A stretch of DNA of 10,634 bases. Source: Planctomycetota bacterium. Its GTDB lineage: Bacteria > Planctomycetota > UBA8108. The notes below the pieces were generated by a model. The model had not been told where the DNA came from and searched no databases. It saw only the letters and a program-made list of their open reading frames with translations. Shown here piece by piece: positions 1-6,550 of the stretch. The position numbers and the translations under genes were made by a program. Every line of letters begins with the position of its first letter. Position 1 is the stretch's first letter. Location: the NCBI GenBank assembly GCA_022451445.1, contig JAKUSY010000065.1, forward strand, positions 1-10,634, in the 5' to 3' direction.

Positions 1-126
1 GTTGGTTCCTGGGGGCAGGCGGATGCCATTCTCCTCAAGCTCCTGCAGGAATGTATCGAAGTGCAGTGTCTCGGTATTGGCGATGAGGCCATCGAAGTCG
101 AAGAGAACCGAATGGATTCCGTCCAT
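1..126 (-). CDS. HAD-superfamily hydrolase, beta-phosphoglucomutase-like (N-terminal 42 residues only)
   Basis: Only the first 42 codons are in the window; the gene runs off the left edge. The translation begins MDGIHSVLFDFDGLIANTE. This is HAD motif I (DxDG): Asp10 would be the nucleophile and Asp12 the general acid/base, followed by the NTE that in beta-phosphoglucomutase/phosphatase relatives is usually DTE. Family knowledge: such proteins are Mg-dependent cytoplasmic phosphatases or phosphomutases acting on sugar phosphates or nucleotides; the substrate cannot be told from this fragment. The ATG at 126-124 overlaps the stop codon of the LOG-family gene by one base (TGATG), so the two are very probably translationally coupled. 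The HAD call is firm; the subfamily is a guess. Confidence 0.85.
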   Translation of the reverse strand, partial: MDGIHSVLFDFDGLIANTETLHFDTFLQELEENGIRLPPGTN

Positions 127-1010
127 CAGAGGTCCTCTGCTTCGGCGCTCTTCTGCCAGGCCTCCTCGACAGTCTCGACGAATTCGAACAATTCGAGATC
201 TTCCGGGGAGATCATTCCCTCTGTCACCAGCTGCTCAAAGTTGACGATGCTCCTCCAGTATTTCTCCCCGAAGAGGATGATCGGAAGGGGCTGGATTTTC
301 CCGGTCTGCACGAGGGTCAGGGCCTCGAAGAGCTCATCCATGGTTCCGAAGCCGCCGGGGAAGGCGACCAGGGCGACCGCGCGCATGAGGAAGTGCATCT
401 TGCGGATGGCGAAATAGTGAAATTGGAAGGAGAGATCAGGGGATATGTAGGAATTGGGGGCCTGCTCATGGGGCAGGACGATATTGAGGCCGATGCTCTT
501 GGCCGAGACATCGTGCGCTCCCAGGTTGCCGGCCTCCATGATTCCCGGCCCACCTCCGGTAATGACCACCAGGTCAAGGTGGCTGTCTTCCTGGCTGTGT
601 TGCGATACGACCTGGGAAAACTCCCTGGCCTGCTCGTAATAGACCGCCTTGGCGGCGACGCTGCGGGCGATGTCCACCTGCTCCTGCAGCTTCTCGTCTT
701 CGGGGTTGGCCGCGCTGGCCGCCTGCGCTTCCGCCAGCTTCTTTTCACCAGTCTCCCGATCGCAGATGCGGGCGCTGCCGAAGATGACCACCGTTGAGCG
801 GATGTTCTGTTCCTGCTGGATGAGCTCAGGCTTCAGCAGCTCCAGCTGCAGCCTGACCGGCCGCAGCTCCTCGCGTAGCATGAAATCCTCGTCGAGGAAG
901 GAGAGGCGGTAGGCATGAGAGCGTGTCTGCGGGATGTCCTGGGAAGGCTTCGACGCCTCCGCGTCGTGCCGGGCCGAGGGAAATGGATCTTTTTCAGGTG
1001 GTATCAGCAT
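126..1010 (-). CDS. LOG-family protein (TIGR00730-type nucleoside 5'-monophosphate phosphoribohydrolase)
   Basis: 294 residues with the ATG at 1010. The family signatures are clear: FGSAR (77-81) starts the Rossmann core, TGGGPGIMEAGN lies at 151-162, RKMHFLMR at 203-210, and PGGFGTMDE at 218-226 is the PGGxGTxxE motif. The old name is 'lysine decarboxylase' family. Characterised LOG enzymes hydrolyse the N-glycosidic bond of (cytokinin) nucleoside 5'-monophosphates, releasing a base and ribose 5-phosphate. This is a longer version, with about 70 extra N-terminal residues and a charged helical insert at about 85-130. The frame is open upstream to another ATG at 1145, but that would overlap the thioredoxin gene by 116 bp and add an implausible Arg/Thr-rich stretch; the 1010 start has a GGA a few bases upstream. 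It lies 19 bp after the thioredoxin gene and overlaps the HAD gene by 1 base. No signal peptide, so cytoplasmic. The natural substrate is unknown. Confidence 0.9.
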   Translation of the reverse strand: MLIPPEKDPFPSARHDAEASKPSQDIPQTRSHAYRLSFLDEDFMLREELRPVRLQLELLKPELIQQEQNIRSTVVIFGSARICDRETGEKKLAEAQAASAANPEDEKLQEQVDIARSVAAKAVYYEQAREFSQVVSQHSQEDSHLDLVVITGGGPGIMEAGNLGAHDVSAKSIGLNIVLPHEQAPNSYISPDLSFQFHYFAIRKMHFLMRAVALVAFPGGFGTMDELFEALTLVQTGKIQPLPIILFGEKYWRSIVNFEQLVTEGMISPEDLELFEFVETVEEAWQKSAEAEDL

Positions 1011-1029
1011 GTAGGATTCCGTTCGGTTT

Positions 1030-1995
1030 TTATTCTTTTCGATCGACGAGATCGATGATGTAGGCGGCTCTGGCTCCGTAGTCTCCGTCCGGGTCCGTCT
1101 CCTGCACCTTGCGCAGGTCGGCAAGGGCCTCGACGTCCCGGTCAAGCACCGAGTACGCGTAGCTCCTGAGGAAGAAGGCCTCCGCGAGGTTGTCGATATC
1201 CTTTCCCAGGCCGGTATAGGCGGAGAGTATCTTCACCGCTCCCTGGTAATCTTTTTTCCCAAGCAGCAGCCTGGCCAGGGGCAGGTGGGCCTTGTGGTAG
1301 CTCTCGCCCGCCCTGGCCTCCCCGGAGGCCAGGATCTGCTCGTAGAGCTTGCGGGCCTCGTCGGTGTTGCCGCCGGCCTTCTTGAGGTCGGCGATGTCCA
1401 GCAGGAGGGAGTTCTCCAGCGGATTGCGCTCGAGGGCTCCTGCGAGGATCTTTTCGGCCTCAACTCCATCTCCCGATGCGAAGACCGCCCTGGCCCAGGC
1501 GCGCACCGCGCCAAGGTCAGAGGGGCTTTTCTTCGCGGCCTTCTTCAGCTCATCCAATGAGGCAGCGGTTTTTATCGTCTGGCGCAGCTCGGAGAGGAAT
1601 TTGTCGGCGGGGCGGAACCCGCTCAGGCGCTGGAGCTCCTTCTCATTCGGGCCCAGCAACAGGATCGTCGGCAAACCCCTGACCTCGAACTTCGCCGAGA
1701 GCTTGGGCTCGCGATCGGTGTCGATCCTGACGGGGATGAAGAACTGTTCGACGAGCCTGATGACGTCGCCGTTGCCGAAGGTCTCGCGGTCCAGCTTCTT
1801 GCACCATCCGCACCAGTCGGCTTCGAAATCGATGAGCAGGGGCCTGGAGGTCCTGGCCGCCTCCTGGAGAGCGCCGGCATAGTTTTCCCTCCAGTTGATC
1901 GCCTTTTTCTTCGCGCCCGTTTTCGCGGGCTCCTCCTGCGCGAAGGCGCCCGCCACGGCTGCGAGAAACGCCAGTGTGAACGTTATTGTTTTCAT
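1030..1995 (-). CDS. Exported thioredoxin-fold protein with C-terminal TPR-like repeats
   Basis: 321 residues. An N-terminal signal peptide (MKTITFTLAFLAAVAGAFA, cleavage near residue 19) directs it out of the cytoplasm. A thioredoxin domain follows at about 33-145, with the redox motif WCGWCKK (Cys62 and Cys65) and the cis-proline loop GLPT (107-110). The form resembles the DUF255/Thioredoxin_7-like group, with FEADWCGWCKKLDRETF around the active site. Residues from about 150 to 315 are alpha-helical with TPR-like periodicity (for example NTDEARKLYEQIL and DVEALADLRKVQETDP). Both active-site cysteines are present, so a periplasmic thiol-disulfide reductase or isomerase role is likely, with the TPR part probably binding a partner. 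It lies 25 bp after the NPCBM gene and 19 bp before the LOG gene. Being in the same operon as a Cys-rich, possibly Sec-containing exported protein suggests a redox partnership, which is inference. ATG at 1995; the SD is modest (AGGA close to the start). Confidence 0.9.
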   Translation of the reverse strand: MKTITFTLAFLAAVAGAFAQEEPAKTGAKKKAINWRENYAGALQEAARTSRPLLIDFEADWCGWCKKLDRETFGNGDVIRLVEQFFIPVRIDTDREPKLSAKFEVRGLPTILLLGPNEKELQRLSGFRPADKFLSELRQTIKTAASLDELKKAAKKSPSDLGAVRAWARAVFASGDGVEAEKILAGALERNPLENSLLLDIADLKKAGGNTDEARKLYEQILASGEARAGESYHKAHLPLARLLLGKKDYQGAVKILSAYTGLGKDIDNLAEAFFLRSYAYSVLDRDVEALADLRKVQETDPDGDYGARAAYIIDLVDRKE

Positions 1996-2020
1996 AGGTC
2001 CTGGTTCCGTTTGTCGTGGG

Positions 2021-3310
2021 TTACCTGGTCAGTCGGGCATTGAGCCAGTCGGCATGATCTCCGCGATCGAGCTGGTCGCTTCCGTAGTCCACTAGGAGGG
2101 TGAGACGTTTTACACCCGAGACAGGGAATGATATCGGCAAAGGCTCTCTCTTGGAATCGAAGTTCTCGCGCAGGAGCTCTTTTCCATCGGCCGACAAGAT
2201 GAAGGTGACCGAGCCTTTTCCGCGGGAAGAATCATCGATGCCCAGTAGCGCGGCAAAGGTCTTGTAGCCCGCGTTGAGAGCGTATTCGAGAAGGGTGCGT
2301 GAATGTACGCCAAGCCCCCTGCGGTAGGTCCTTCCCTTCAGTCGAAGCGGGGCCCCGCTGACACTGAGGTTTTTTCGATAGGGGAAGGCTCTGCCGAGAA
2401 CAGCCGCCTCCTCGACCCTGGCGGGCTCGAGGCTCGAGAGGAAGACGATCTTGTCACTGGCGGGCAGGATCCGGGCGATCGCCGAGAGCGGAATCTTCTG
2501 GACTCTCCCTGGCTGTGAATAGGGAAGCCGGAAGAGCAGCAGCGGACCGTCCTTTGCCCGCTCGAGGCCTCGCAGGTAGACGGGGAGCTGGCCTACTCCG
2601 GGAATCTCCAGGCGGGTTGGAGGATCGGTCTCCTTCCTGCTCGAGGCGATCGGCGCGAGGATGACGCCATGAACCAGCTGGCGGCGAACACGACTGCGTT
2701 TGTCGGCCACCTCGACCTGCAGGTAGTCCTTGTCAATTCCGTGGAACACTCCGGCGACGCTGAGGAGGCCCGAGCGCCTGAGGAAAAAAACATCCTGCTC
2801 GGGAGGGGCGCCCTCGAGGGCTTCCTCGAAGGCCGGGTCGTCGGCGTATTTTTCCCTGAGCCTGAATGCGGCGATCCCGGCGAGCTGACCGGAGATCAAG
2901 GGCAGCTTCGATCCAAGGTTGAGCGTCGCGAAGGGACTGTTGTCTCCGTTGCCGATGTCAGTGATCCGGCCGAGCACTTTCTCGCCGCTTCGAAAGGCGA
3001 CGAGGGGGCCGGTGGAGAAATCGACCGCCTTGCCCGGAGTCTTCGAGCCGATGCGCAGCTCGTGAATTTCCCAGAGGGCGATCGGCTGGGCGTTACCGCG
3101 AAGGGACAGCCCGGATTCCGACAGCTTCTCGAGCATGCCCTCGACGTTCTTCCCGTCCGCGAAAGTGAGCTGGACGGCGATCCCGGGGGGCTCGGTTTTT
3201 TCCGGCGTATCTTCAGCGGCCGACGCCGGGGAAAACGCCAGGAGACAGGCGCTCAGCACCAGGCCGCAAGACCTGGGCGGCCATCGCTTTCCTCCAGCCG
3301 GGAGGGTCAA
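2021..3310 (-). CDS. Exported NPCBM-domain protein
   Basis: 429 residues. The start is TTG at 3310, preceded at 8 nt by a strong AAGGA that lies inside the end of the upstream gene; no ATG competes. Residues 1-32 form a signal sequence (Arg-rich n-region, hydrophobic core, cleavage near SPASA/A). An LSAC at 19-22 resembles a lipobox, but the hydrophobic stretch before it is short, so signal peptidase I cleavage is more likely. Residues about 45-280 are beta-rich and resemble the N-terminal region of many planctomycete NPCBM proteins. Residues about 286-428 match an NPCBM domain (novel putative carbohydrate-binding module), including FLSSLEP, YRRGLGVHSRTLLEY, LLGIDDSSRGKGSV and LLVDYG. Family knowledge: NPCBM domains are typically attached to secreted glycan-active proteins. 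No catalytic domain is visible here, so a surface or glycan-binding role is inferred. One base separates the upstream stop from this start. Confidence 0.9.
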   Translation of the reverse strand: MTLPAGGKRWPPRSCGLVLSACLLAFSPASAAEDTPEKTEPPGIAVQLTFADGKNVEGMLEKLSESGLSLRGNAQPIALWEIHELRIGSKTPGKAVDFSTGPLVAFRSGEKVLGRITDIGNGDNSPFATLNLGSKLPLISGQLAGIAAFRLREKYADDPAFEEALEGAPPEQDVFFLRRSGLLSVAGVFHGIDKDYLQVEVADKRSRVRRQLVHGVILAPIASSRKETDPPTRLEIPGVGQLPVYLRGLERAKDGPLLLFRLPYSQPGRVQKIPLSAIARILPASDKIVFLSSLEPARVEEAAVLGRAFPYRKNLSVSGAPLRLKGRTYRRGLGVHSRTLLEYALNAGYKTFAALLGIDDSSRGKGSVTFILSADGKELLRENFDSKREPLPISFPVSGVKRLTLLVDYGSDQLDRGDHADWLNARLTR

Positions 3311-3311
3311 A

Positions 3312-4427
3312 TCAGGGTTCCTTCGAAAGAGCTTCGTAATACTCTTTCAGAAGCTTCTCATAGCGGGGGGGCAGCTTGCCGCCGAAGCTTTTCAGGGCGC
3401 GGGAAGCGTCCCGGTCCTTGAGGAGACCCCAGATGGAACCTTTGCTCTTTTTCGCGGTATTGCGGAGATTGACGATGCCCTCTGTGCCCTCAGGCAGCTT
3501 GGACACTTTCGCCGGGTTCGCGCTTTGACCCCCGCCCGGGGGGCCACCACAGCCGCTTCAGCCGCCCTTGCCGCAGTTGGGGCAGGTCTGCCGTTCGACG
3601 GCCTCCTGCAACTCGATGAGCTTGTCGAGGGCCATGACAATGCCGCGTTCCTGTTTCTGGGTCGGGGCCTCGCTGGTAACCTCCCTGGAGATGAGCTTCT
3701 CCACCCGGTTCATCCAGCCGGCCACCGTCTGCAGGGGCTTACCGTGTTCGCCCTTCAATTCTCCCAGCCTCGCCTCGGCTTTCTGCTTGAGAGGGGCGGG
3801 AAGATTTCCATAGTCCGTCAGCAGCAGGGCGTATTGGGCGAACTCCAGGAGGGATTCTTCAAGCCTGTTGAAGGAGAGGGCCGTGAGCTCGCAGACCCGC
3901 CAGTCAGTTACGAGCAGGGTCCGGGCTTCGCGGGTGAGCAGCGTGCAGTTCTCGATGACCTTCCTGTAGCGTTTGCCGCGAAAATCAATTTCCGTCTGGA
4001 GCAGCAAGCCGTAGGCGCGAAGATAGGGGTTGGGGCGGTCACCGAGGGCCTTGTGGTCGAGTTTTTTGATGAGGGCGAGGGCCTCGGTATCGGAGCCGTT
4101 TTCAAACGCCTTGCAGGCCTTGTCGTATCCGGCGTAGAGCTCACGAAGGCTGTTGTGGATAAAGTCGGCGGTGTCGAGGTCGACGGCAAGCTCGGGGGAG
4201 AAATCCCGCAGCGCCGAACCGATCTCGTACTCGAGGACCATGGCCCGGTACCTGGTGGGGTCGAGCTTCATGGTCCTGACCAGGTGCTGGATGAAGATCT
4301 CCGTCTTGTCCCGGTTGGTGAATTCGCTGGGATGCTGGGCGGACAACGGAGTCAGTCCGCCAGCGCACAGTGCCAGGGGCAGAACCAGCGTCACGGCTAT
4401 TGAACGGAGTAACTTAACGAGAGACAT
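3312..4427 (-). CDS. Exported helical protein with in-frame TGA at codon 290: candidate selenoprotein (conventional call ends at 3558)
   Basis: ATG at 4427 with a GGTGA upstream. Residues 1-30 are a signal peptide (cleavage near TPLSA/Q). Residues 35-280 are predicted all-helical and TPR-like, ending in a helix (RGIVMALDKLIELQEAVERQ). Then comes CPNCGKGG (Cys282, Cys285) and a TGA codon at 3560-3558. A standard gene caller would stop there (289 aa). The same frame continues without interruption for 81 codons: SGCGGPPGGGQSANPAK, then residues 308-371 containing SIWGLLKDRDASRALKSF and KLPPRYEKLLKEYYEALSKEP. From memory, planctomycete proteins with this helix plus Gly-rich linker plus W-G...P-x-x-Y...YY-x-x-L ending occur as single polypeptides, so the whole 371-residue product looks like one ancestral protein. 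If TGA encodes Sec, it forms UxxC (290-293) next to CxxC (282-285). Function unknown. Alternatives are a nonsense mutation, a sequencing error, or a real stop with loss of the tail. Confidence is high that both parts are coding, moderate that they are joined. Confidence 0.7.
3526..3546 (-). promoter_or_regulatory. G/C-rich hairpin just downstream of the in-frame TGA, bSECIS-like
   Basis: In the minus-strand transcript, TGGCCCCC (3546-3539) can pair with GGGGGTCA (3533-3526) around a 5-nt loop CGGGC (3538-3534), an 8-bp stem with one G-U pair. Nineteen bases separate the TGA from the loop, and the second loop base is G. From memory, the general bacterial SECIS model requires roughly 16-37 nt between UGA and the apical loop and a G among the first two loop bases, and this hairpin meets both. 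It lacks the bulged U and loop GU of the E. coli fdhF element. Pro/Gly codon runs (CCC CCG GGC GGG GGT) form such hairpins easily by chance, so this is supportive, not decisive. There is no T-run after it, so it is not an intrinsic terminator. Confidence 0.4.
3558..3560 (-). other. In-frame TGA (codon 290), candidate selenocysteine codon
   Basis: On the minus strand the codons read TGC CCC AAC TGC GGC AAG, then GGC GGC, TGA, AGC GGC TGT GGT GGC. The TGA is flanked by Gly and Cys codons on both sides, and the next Cys codon is three codons downstream, giving UxxC if decoded as Sec. TGA also ends the LOG, DUF4175-like and vWA genes in this window and the candidate gene itself at 3314-3312. Two of those stops lie in start/stop overlaps (TGATG at 124-128, ATGA at 6547-6550), so global UGA reassignment is unlikely. 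Confidence 0.5.
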
Positions 4428-4461
4428 ATTTTCACCAGGGAAAACGGATCAGAAAGGCCGC

Positions 4462-4478
4462 AGGTACACGGCGTACCT
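4462..4478 (-). repeat. Small inverted repeat in the leader region of the second operon
   Basis: AGGTAC (4478-4473) and GTACCT (4467-4462) flank a 5-nt loop on the minus strand, a perfect 6-bp stem. It lies between the terminator of the upstream unit and the ATG at 4427, and overlaps part of an AGGAGG Shine-Dalgarno-like string (4481-4476). It could be an operator half-site pair or a leader hairpin. No regulator is known, and a 6-bp repeat may be chance. Confidence 0.3.
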
Positions 4479-4481
4479 CCT

Positions 4482-4509
4482 ATTGTTGTATTGAGGCGGT
4501 TAAGGTCAA
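4482..4509 (-). promoter_or_regulatory. Possible sigma70-type promoter for the second operon
   Basis: TTGACC (4509-4504) and AACAAT (4487-4482) are separated by 16 bases on the minus strand, matching 5/6 and 4/6 positions of the consensus -35 and -10. The position is right for a promoter: directly after the terminator of the upstream unit and about 55 bases before the ATG at 4427. The -10 match is weak, and planctomycete promoters are often far from consensus, so this is a candidate only. Confidence 0.3.
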
Positions 4510-4510
4510 A

Positions 4511-4535
4511 GAAAAAGCCTGAGAAGCTTCTCAGG
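4511..4535 (-). terminator. Rho-independent terminator closing the vWA-DUF4175-coiled-coil unit
   Basis: Immediately after the TAA of the coiled-coil gene (4543-4541) the minus strand reads CCTGAGAAGCTTCTCAGG, a perfect palindrome (4535-4518). It folds as a 7-bp stem with an AGCT tetraloop, followed by CTTTTTC and then TTT. It marks the only large gene gap in the window (4428-4540) and separates two transcription units. Confidence 0.8.
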
Positions 4536-4540
4536 GCGCG

Positions 4541-6550
4541 TTATTGGCCGATAGAGCCGGCTATTTTGCGCAGCAGTTTCTCTATCTCCTTCTGCTTGCG
4601 GCCGATTTCCCGGAGCTGAGTCCGGGCCTCGTTTGAGAGCTCGTCGATTTTCCGGGCGCTGTTGAACCTCGTCGTTCTCCTGTTGACGCGCAGCTGTAGG
4701 GCGCGAACCATCTTCAGTTCCGCTGACTTGGCCAGCAGGGGCGCCGAGCTGTTCTGGTTTTTCTTTTCTCTTCCCTTGTTGGGATTTGGCGGCGGCGGCT
4801 TCTTGGCGGCCTCCTCGAGGGCGGCGAGGATTTCGATGACCGTATCCTCGATATCTTTCTGGACCATCCTGGTCGAATCACCCGTCTGCAGGTTGTCGAG
4901 GAGCCCGCCTACATGATTGAGGTCAGCCTTGAGTTCGATGACGATCTCAGGGAAGACAAGGGTTGTTCCGTCTTCACTCAATACATCGAGGATGTCTTCA
5001 CAGGCCGTTGTCAGCTGGAGTTCTTTGACGGCAAGGCGCTTGGCCAACTGCCTGTCCTTGATCCCGATGCCCGGAGTCTTCTCTCCGGCCGCCAGCCGCA
5101 GGGCGCGCAGCTTGAGGTCGAGCGACCTGGTCGAGTTGCTCGCGGACTTCTGCTCAGCCAGCAGATAGGTGAATTTTTGCTTCAGGTAGGCGATGAGCTG
5201 GTTCCTGAAAGCCTCCTGGAGAGCCTCGAGGGTGTCCTCTACTTTTTCACGTCCCTTTTCCAGGTTCTCGATGGCTTCCTCCTGCTGGCCGGCCGCCTTG
5301 CCGGCTTTTCCACCCGAGAGGCTGCCCGAGGCGCCCGACATCTTTTCGGAAGCCTTGGCGACATCCGCCTTCCCGGGGATTCCTCCATCCGGAGAGAAGA
5401 CTCCCGGGATTCGCTTGGAGAGCTTCTCGAGCAGCTCCCCGGTTTTCTCCTTCGTTCCATCCTGCTCTTTCTTCATCCCGGGGAAGTCGCGCTTGCCGCG
5501 GCCCTCATCCAGTTTCTGGTCGGATGATTTGATCGCCTCCTCGAGGGCCTGGCGGGCCTCTGCCGCCCTGGCCGCGGCCTGCCCCTTGCCTTCCTGGCCT
5601 TCCGCCGACAGGGAGGCCTCGGCGGCCTTCATGGCCTCTATGGCTTGTTTCATCTTGCCCGGGTCGAGGACCTGTCCGGCCTCGGCGGGACGGCGCTCAT
5701 GTTCTTCTTCATCTTCATGCGGTTCCCCGGGGGGATGGTCGTGGTCGTCATGTTTGTCTTCGAGAGCCCTCTCCCGCGCCCTCTTTCCTCTCTCCTGGTC
5801 TTCTCCGAGCAGCTCGCCGGTCTGCTTTCGAATTCCGCCCTGGCGGCCGCCGACCTCCTTGCGCGTTTTTTGATCGGCTGCATTGGCAGCGTCTTTTTCG
5901 ATTCCCTTCTCCTTGCGGACGAGAGCCTCGAGGCGCGCGAGGGTTTCCTTCAGCTCTTTGGCGTCCGCGCCGGCCTGTTCGGCCTCCTCCGAATCGATCT
6001 TCTCACTGGTTTCCTCTTCGATGACCTTGTCGAGATCCTCGAGAATCTTTCGAACCCTGCGGATCTCCTTGAGGAGTTTCCTGGGGTCGAGCTCTTTCTC
6101 GAGCAGAAGGTCGAGTACAGCCCTCAGGTCCGATTCGACCTTCTTCTGAAGCTGGACCGCCCGATCGAGCTTGCCACTCTTGATGAAGGCCAGGATCCGC
6201 TGCATGCTCTCGCGGATCTGGACTTCCCTGGAGAGGGAGAACGCCTCCCTGAGCCTGGCGCTGTTGGCCGGATCTCTCTCGTCCGGACGGACGGTGAGCT
6301 TCTGCATGATCTCTTCGAGACGCTGGAGATTTCGCAGGGCTTCCTCCTGCTTGATCTTGCCGAGCTCCCTGGTCCTGGCCTCGTCGGCTTCTTTGCCGGG
6401 GTCCTTTTTTTCCGCTTCGGTATTGCCCTGCGGCATCGAGTTCGCGAAGGAGATCGAGAGGAGAACGAGCGCCGCTGTCAGCAGCCAGGGGAGAGCGGGC
6501 GCCGCGGGGCGCTGGCTGTGGCGTCTGTTCTGTGGGAAGCGGTGTCTCAT
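4541..6550 (-). CDS. Large exported or membrane-anchored coiled-coil protein
   Basis: 669 residues. An Arg-rich N-terminus precedes a hydrophobic stretch (PWLLTAALVLLSISFA, about 21-36), which is either a signal peptide cleaved near ANS/M or a signal anchor. The rest is highly charged and helical with strong coiled-coil character (about 50-215, 290-350, 415-460, 630-665). Low-complexity linkers interrupt it: a His/acidic patch at 266-284, a Gly/Ser/Ala/Lys-rich segment at about 400-420, and a Pro-rich KKPPPPNPNKG at about 583-593. No enzymatic motif is visible. The ATG overlaps the stop of the DUF4175-like gene (ATGA), so the two are translationally coupled. Planctomycete operons commonly carry such a long helical protein next to the DUF4175-like one, and some DUF4175 proteins end in a comparable charged helical region, so this may be the detached C-terminal half of that architecture. 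A structural or scaffolding role in the envelope is inferred. Confidence 0.85.
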   Translation of the reverse strand: MRHRFPQNRRHSQRPAAPALPWLLTAALVLLSISFANSMPQGNTEAEKKDPGKEADEARTRELGKIKQEEALRNLQRLEEIMQKLTVRPDERDPANSARLREAFSLSREVQIRESMQRILAFIKSGKLDRAVQLQKKVESDLRAVLDLLLEKELDPRKLLKEIRRVRKILEDLDKVIEEETSEKIDSEEAEQAGADAKELKETLARLEALVRKEKGIEKDAANAADQKTRKEVGGRQGGIRKQTGELLGEDQERGKRARERALEDKHDDHDHPPGEPHEDEEEHERRPAEAGQVLDPGKMKQAIEAMKAAEASLSAEGQEGKGQAAARAAEARQALEEAIKSSDQKLDEGRGKRDFPGMKKEQDGTKEKTGELLEKLSKRIPGVFSPDGGIPGKADVAKASEKMSGASGSLSGGKAGKAAGQQEEAIENLEKGREKVEDTLEALQEAFRNQLIAYLKQKFTYLLAEQKSASNSTRSLDLKLRALRLAAGEKTPGIGIKDRQLAKRLAVKELQLTTACEDILDVLSEDGTTLVFPEIVIELKADLNHVGGLLDNLQTGDSTRMVQKDIEDTVIEILAALEEAAKKPPPPNPNKGREKKNQNSSAPLLAKSAELKMVRALQLRVNRRTTRFNSARKIDELSNEARTQLREIGRKQKEIEKLLRKIAGSIGQ

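Noticed and set aside
126..1145. Longer LOG-family protein starting at ATG 1145
   Set aside because: It would overlap the thioredoxin gene by 116 bp; the added residues are low-complexity Arg/Thr/Pro, typical of a shadow frame. The ATG at 1010 fits the spacing.
3312..3506. Separate 64-codon gene starting at GTG 3506
   Set aside because: No Shine-Dalgarno upstream, the open frame extends back to the TGA at 3560, and the sequence resembles the end of the upstream protein; treated as part of one interrupted gene.
3135..4403. Long plus-strand open frames (for example 3135-4403, 6673-8157, 5645-6619)
   Set aside because: They are antisense to clear minus-strand genes with signal peptides, family motifs and coupled junctions. 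Their compositions are typical mirror frames of GC-rich DNA.
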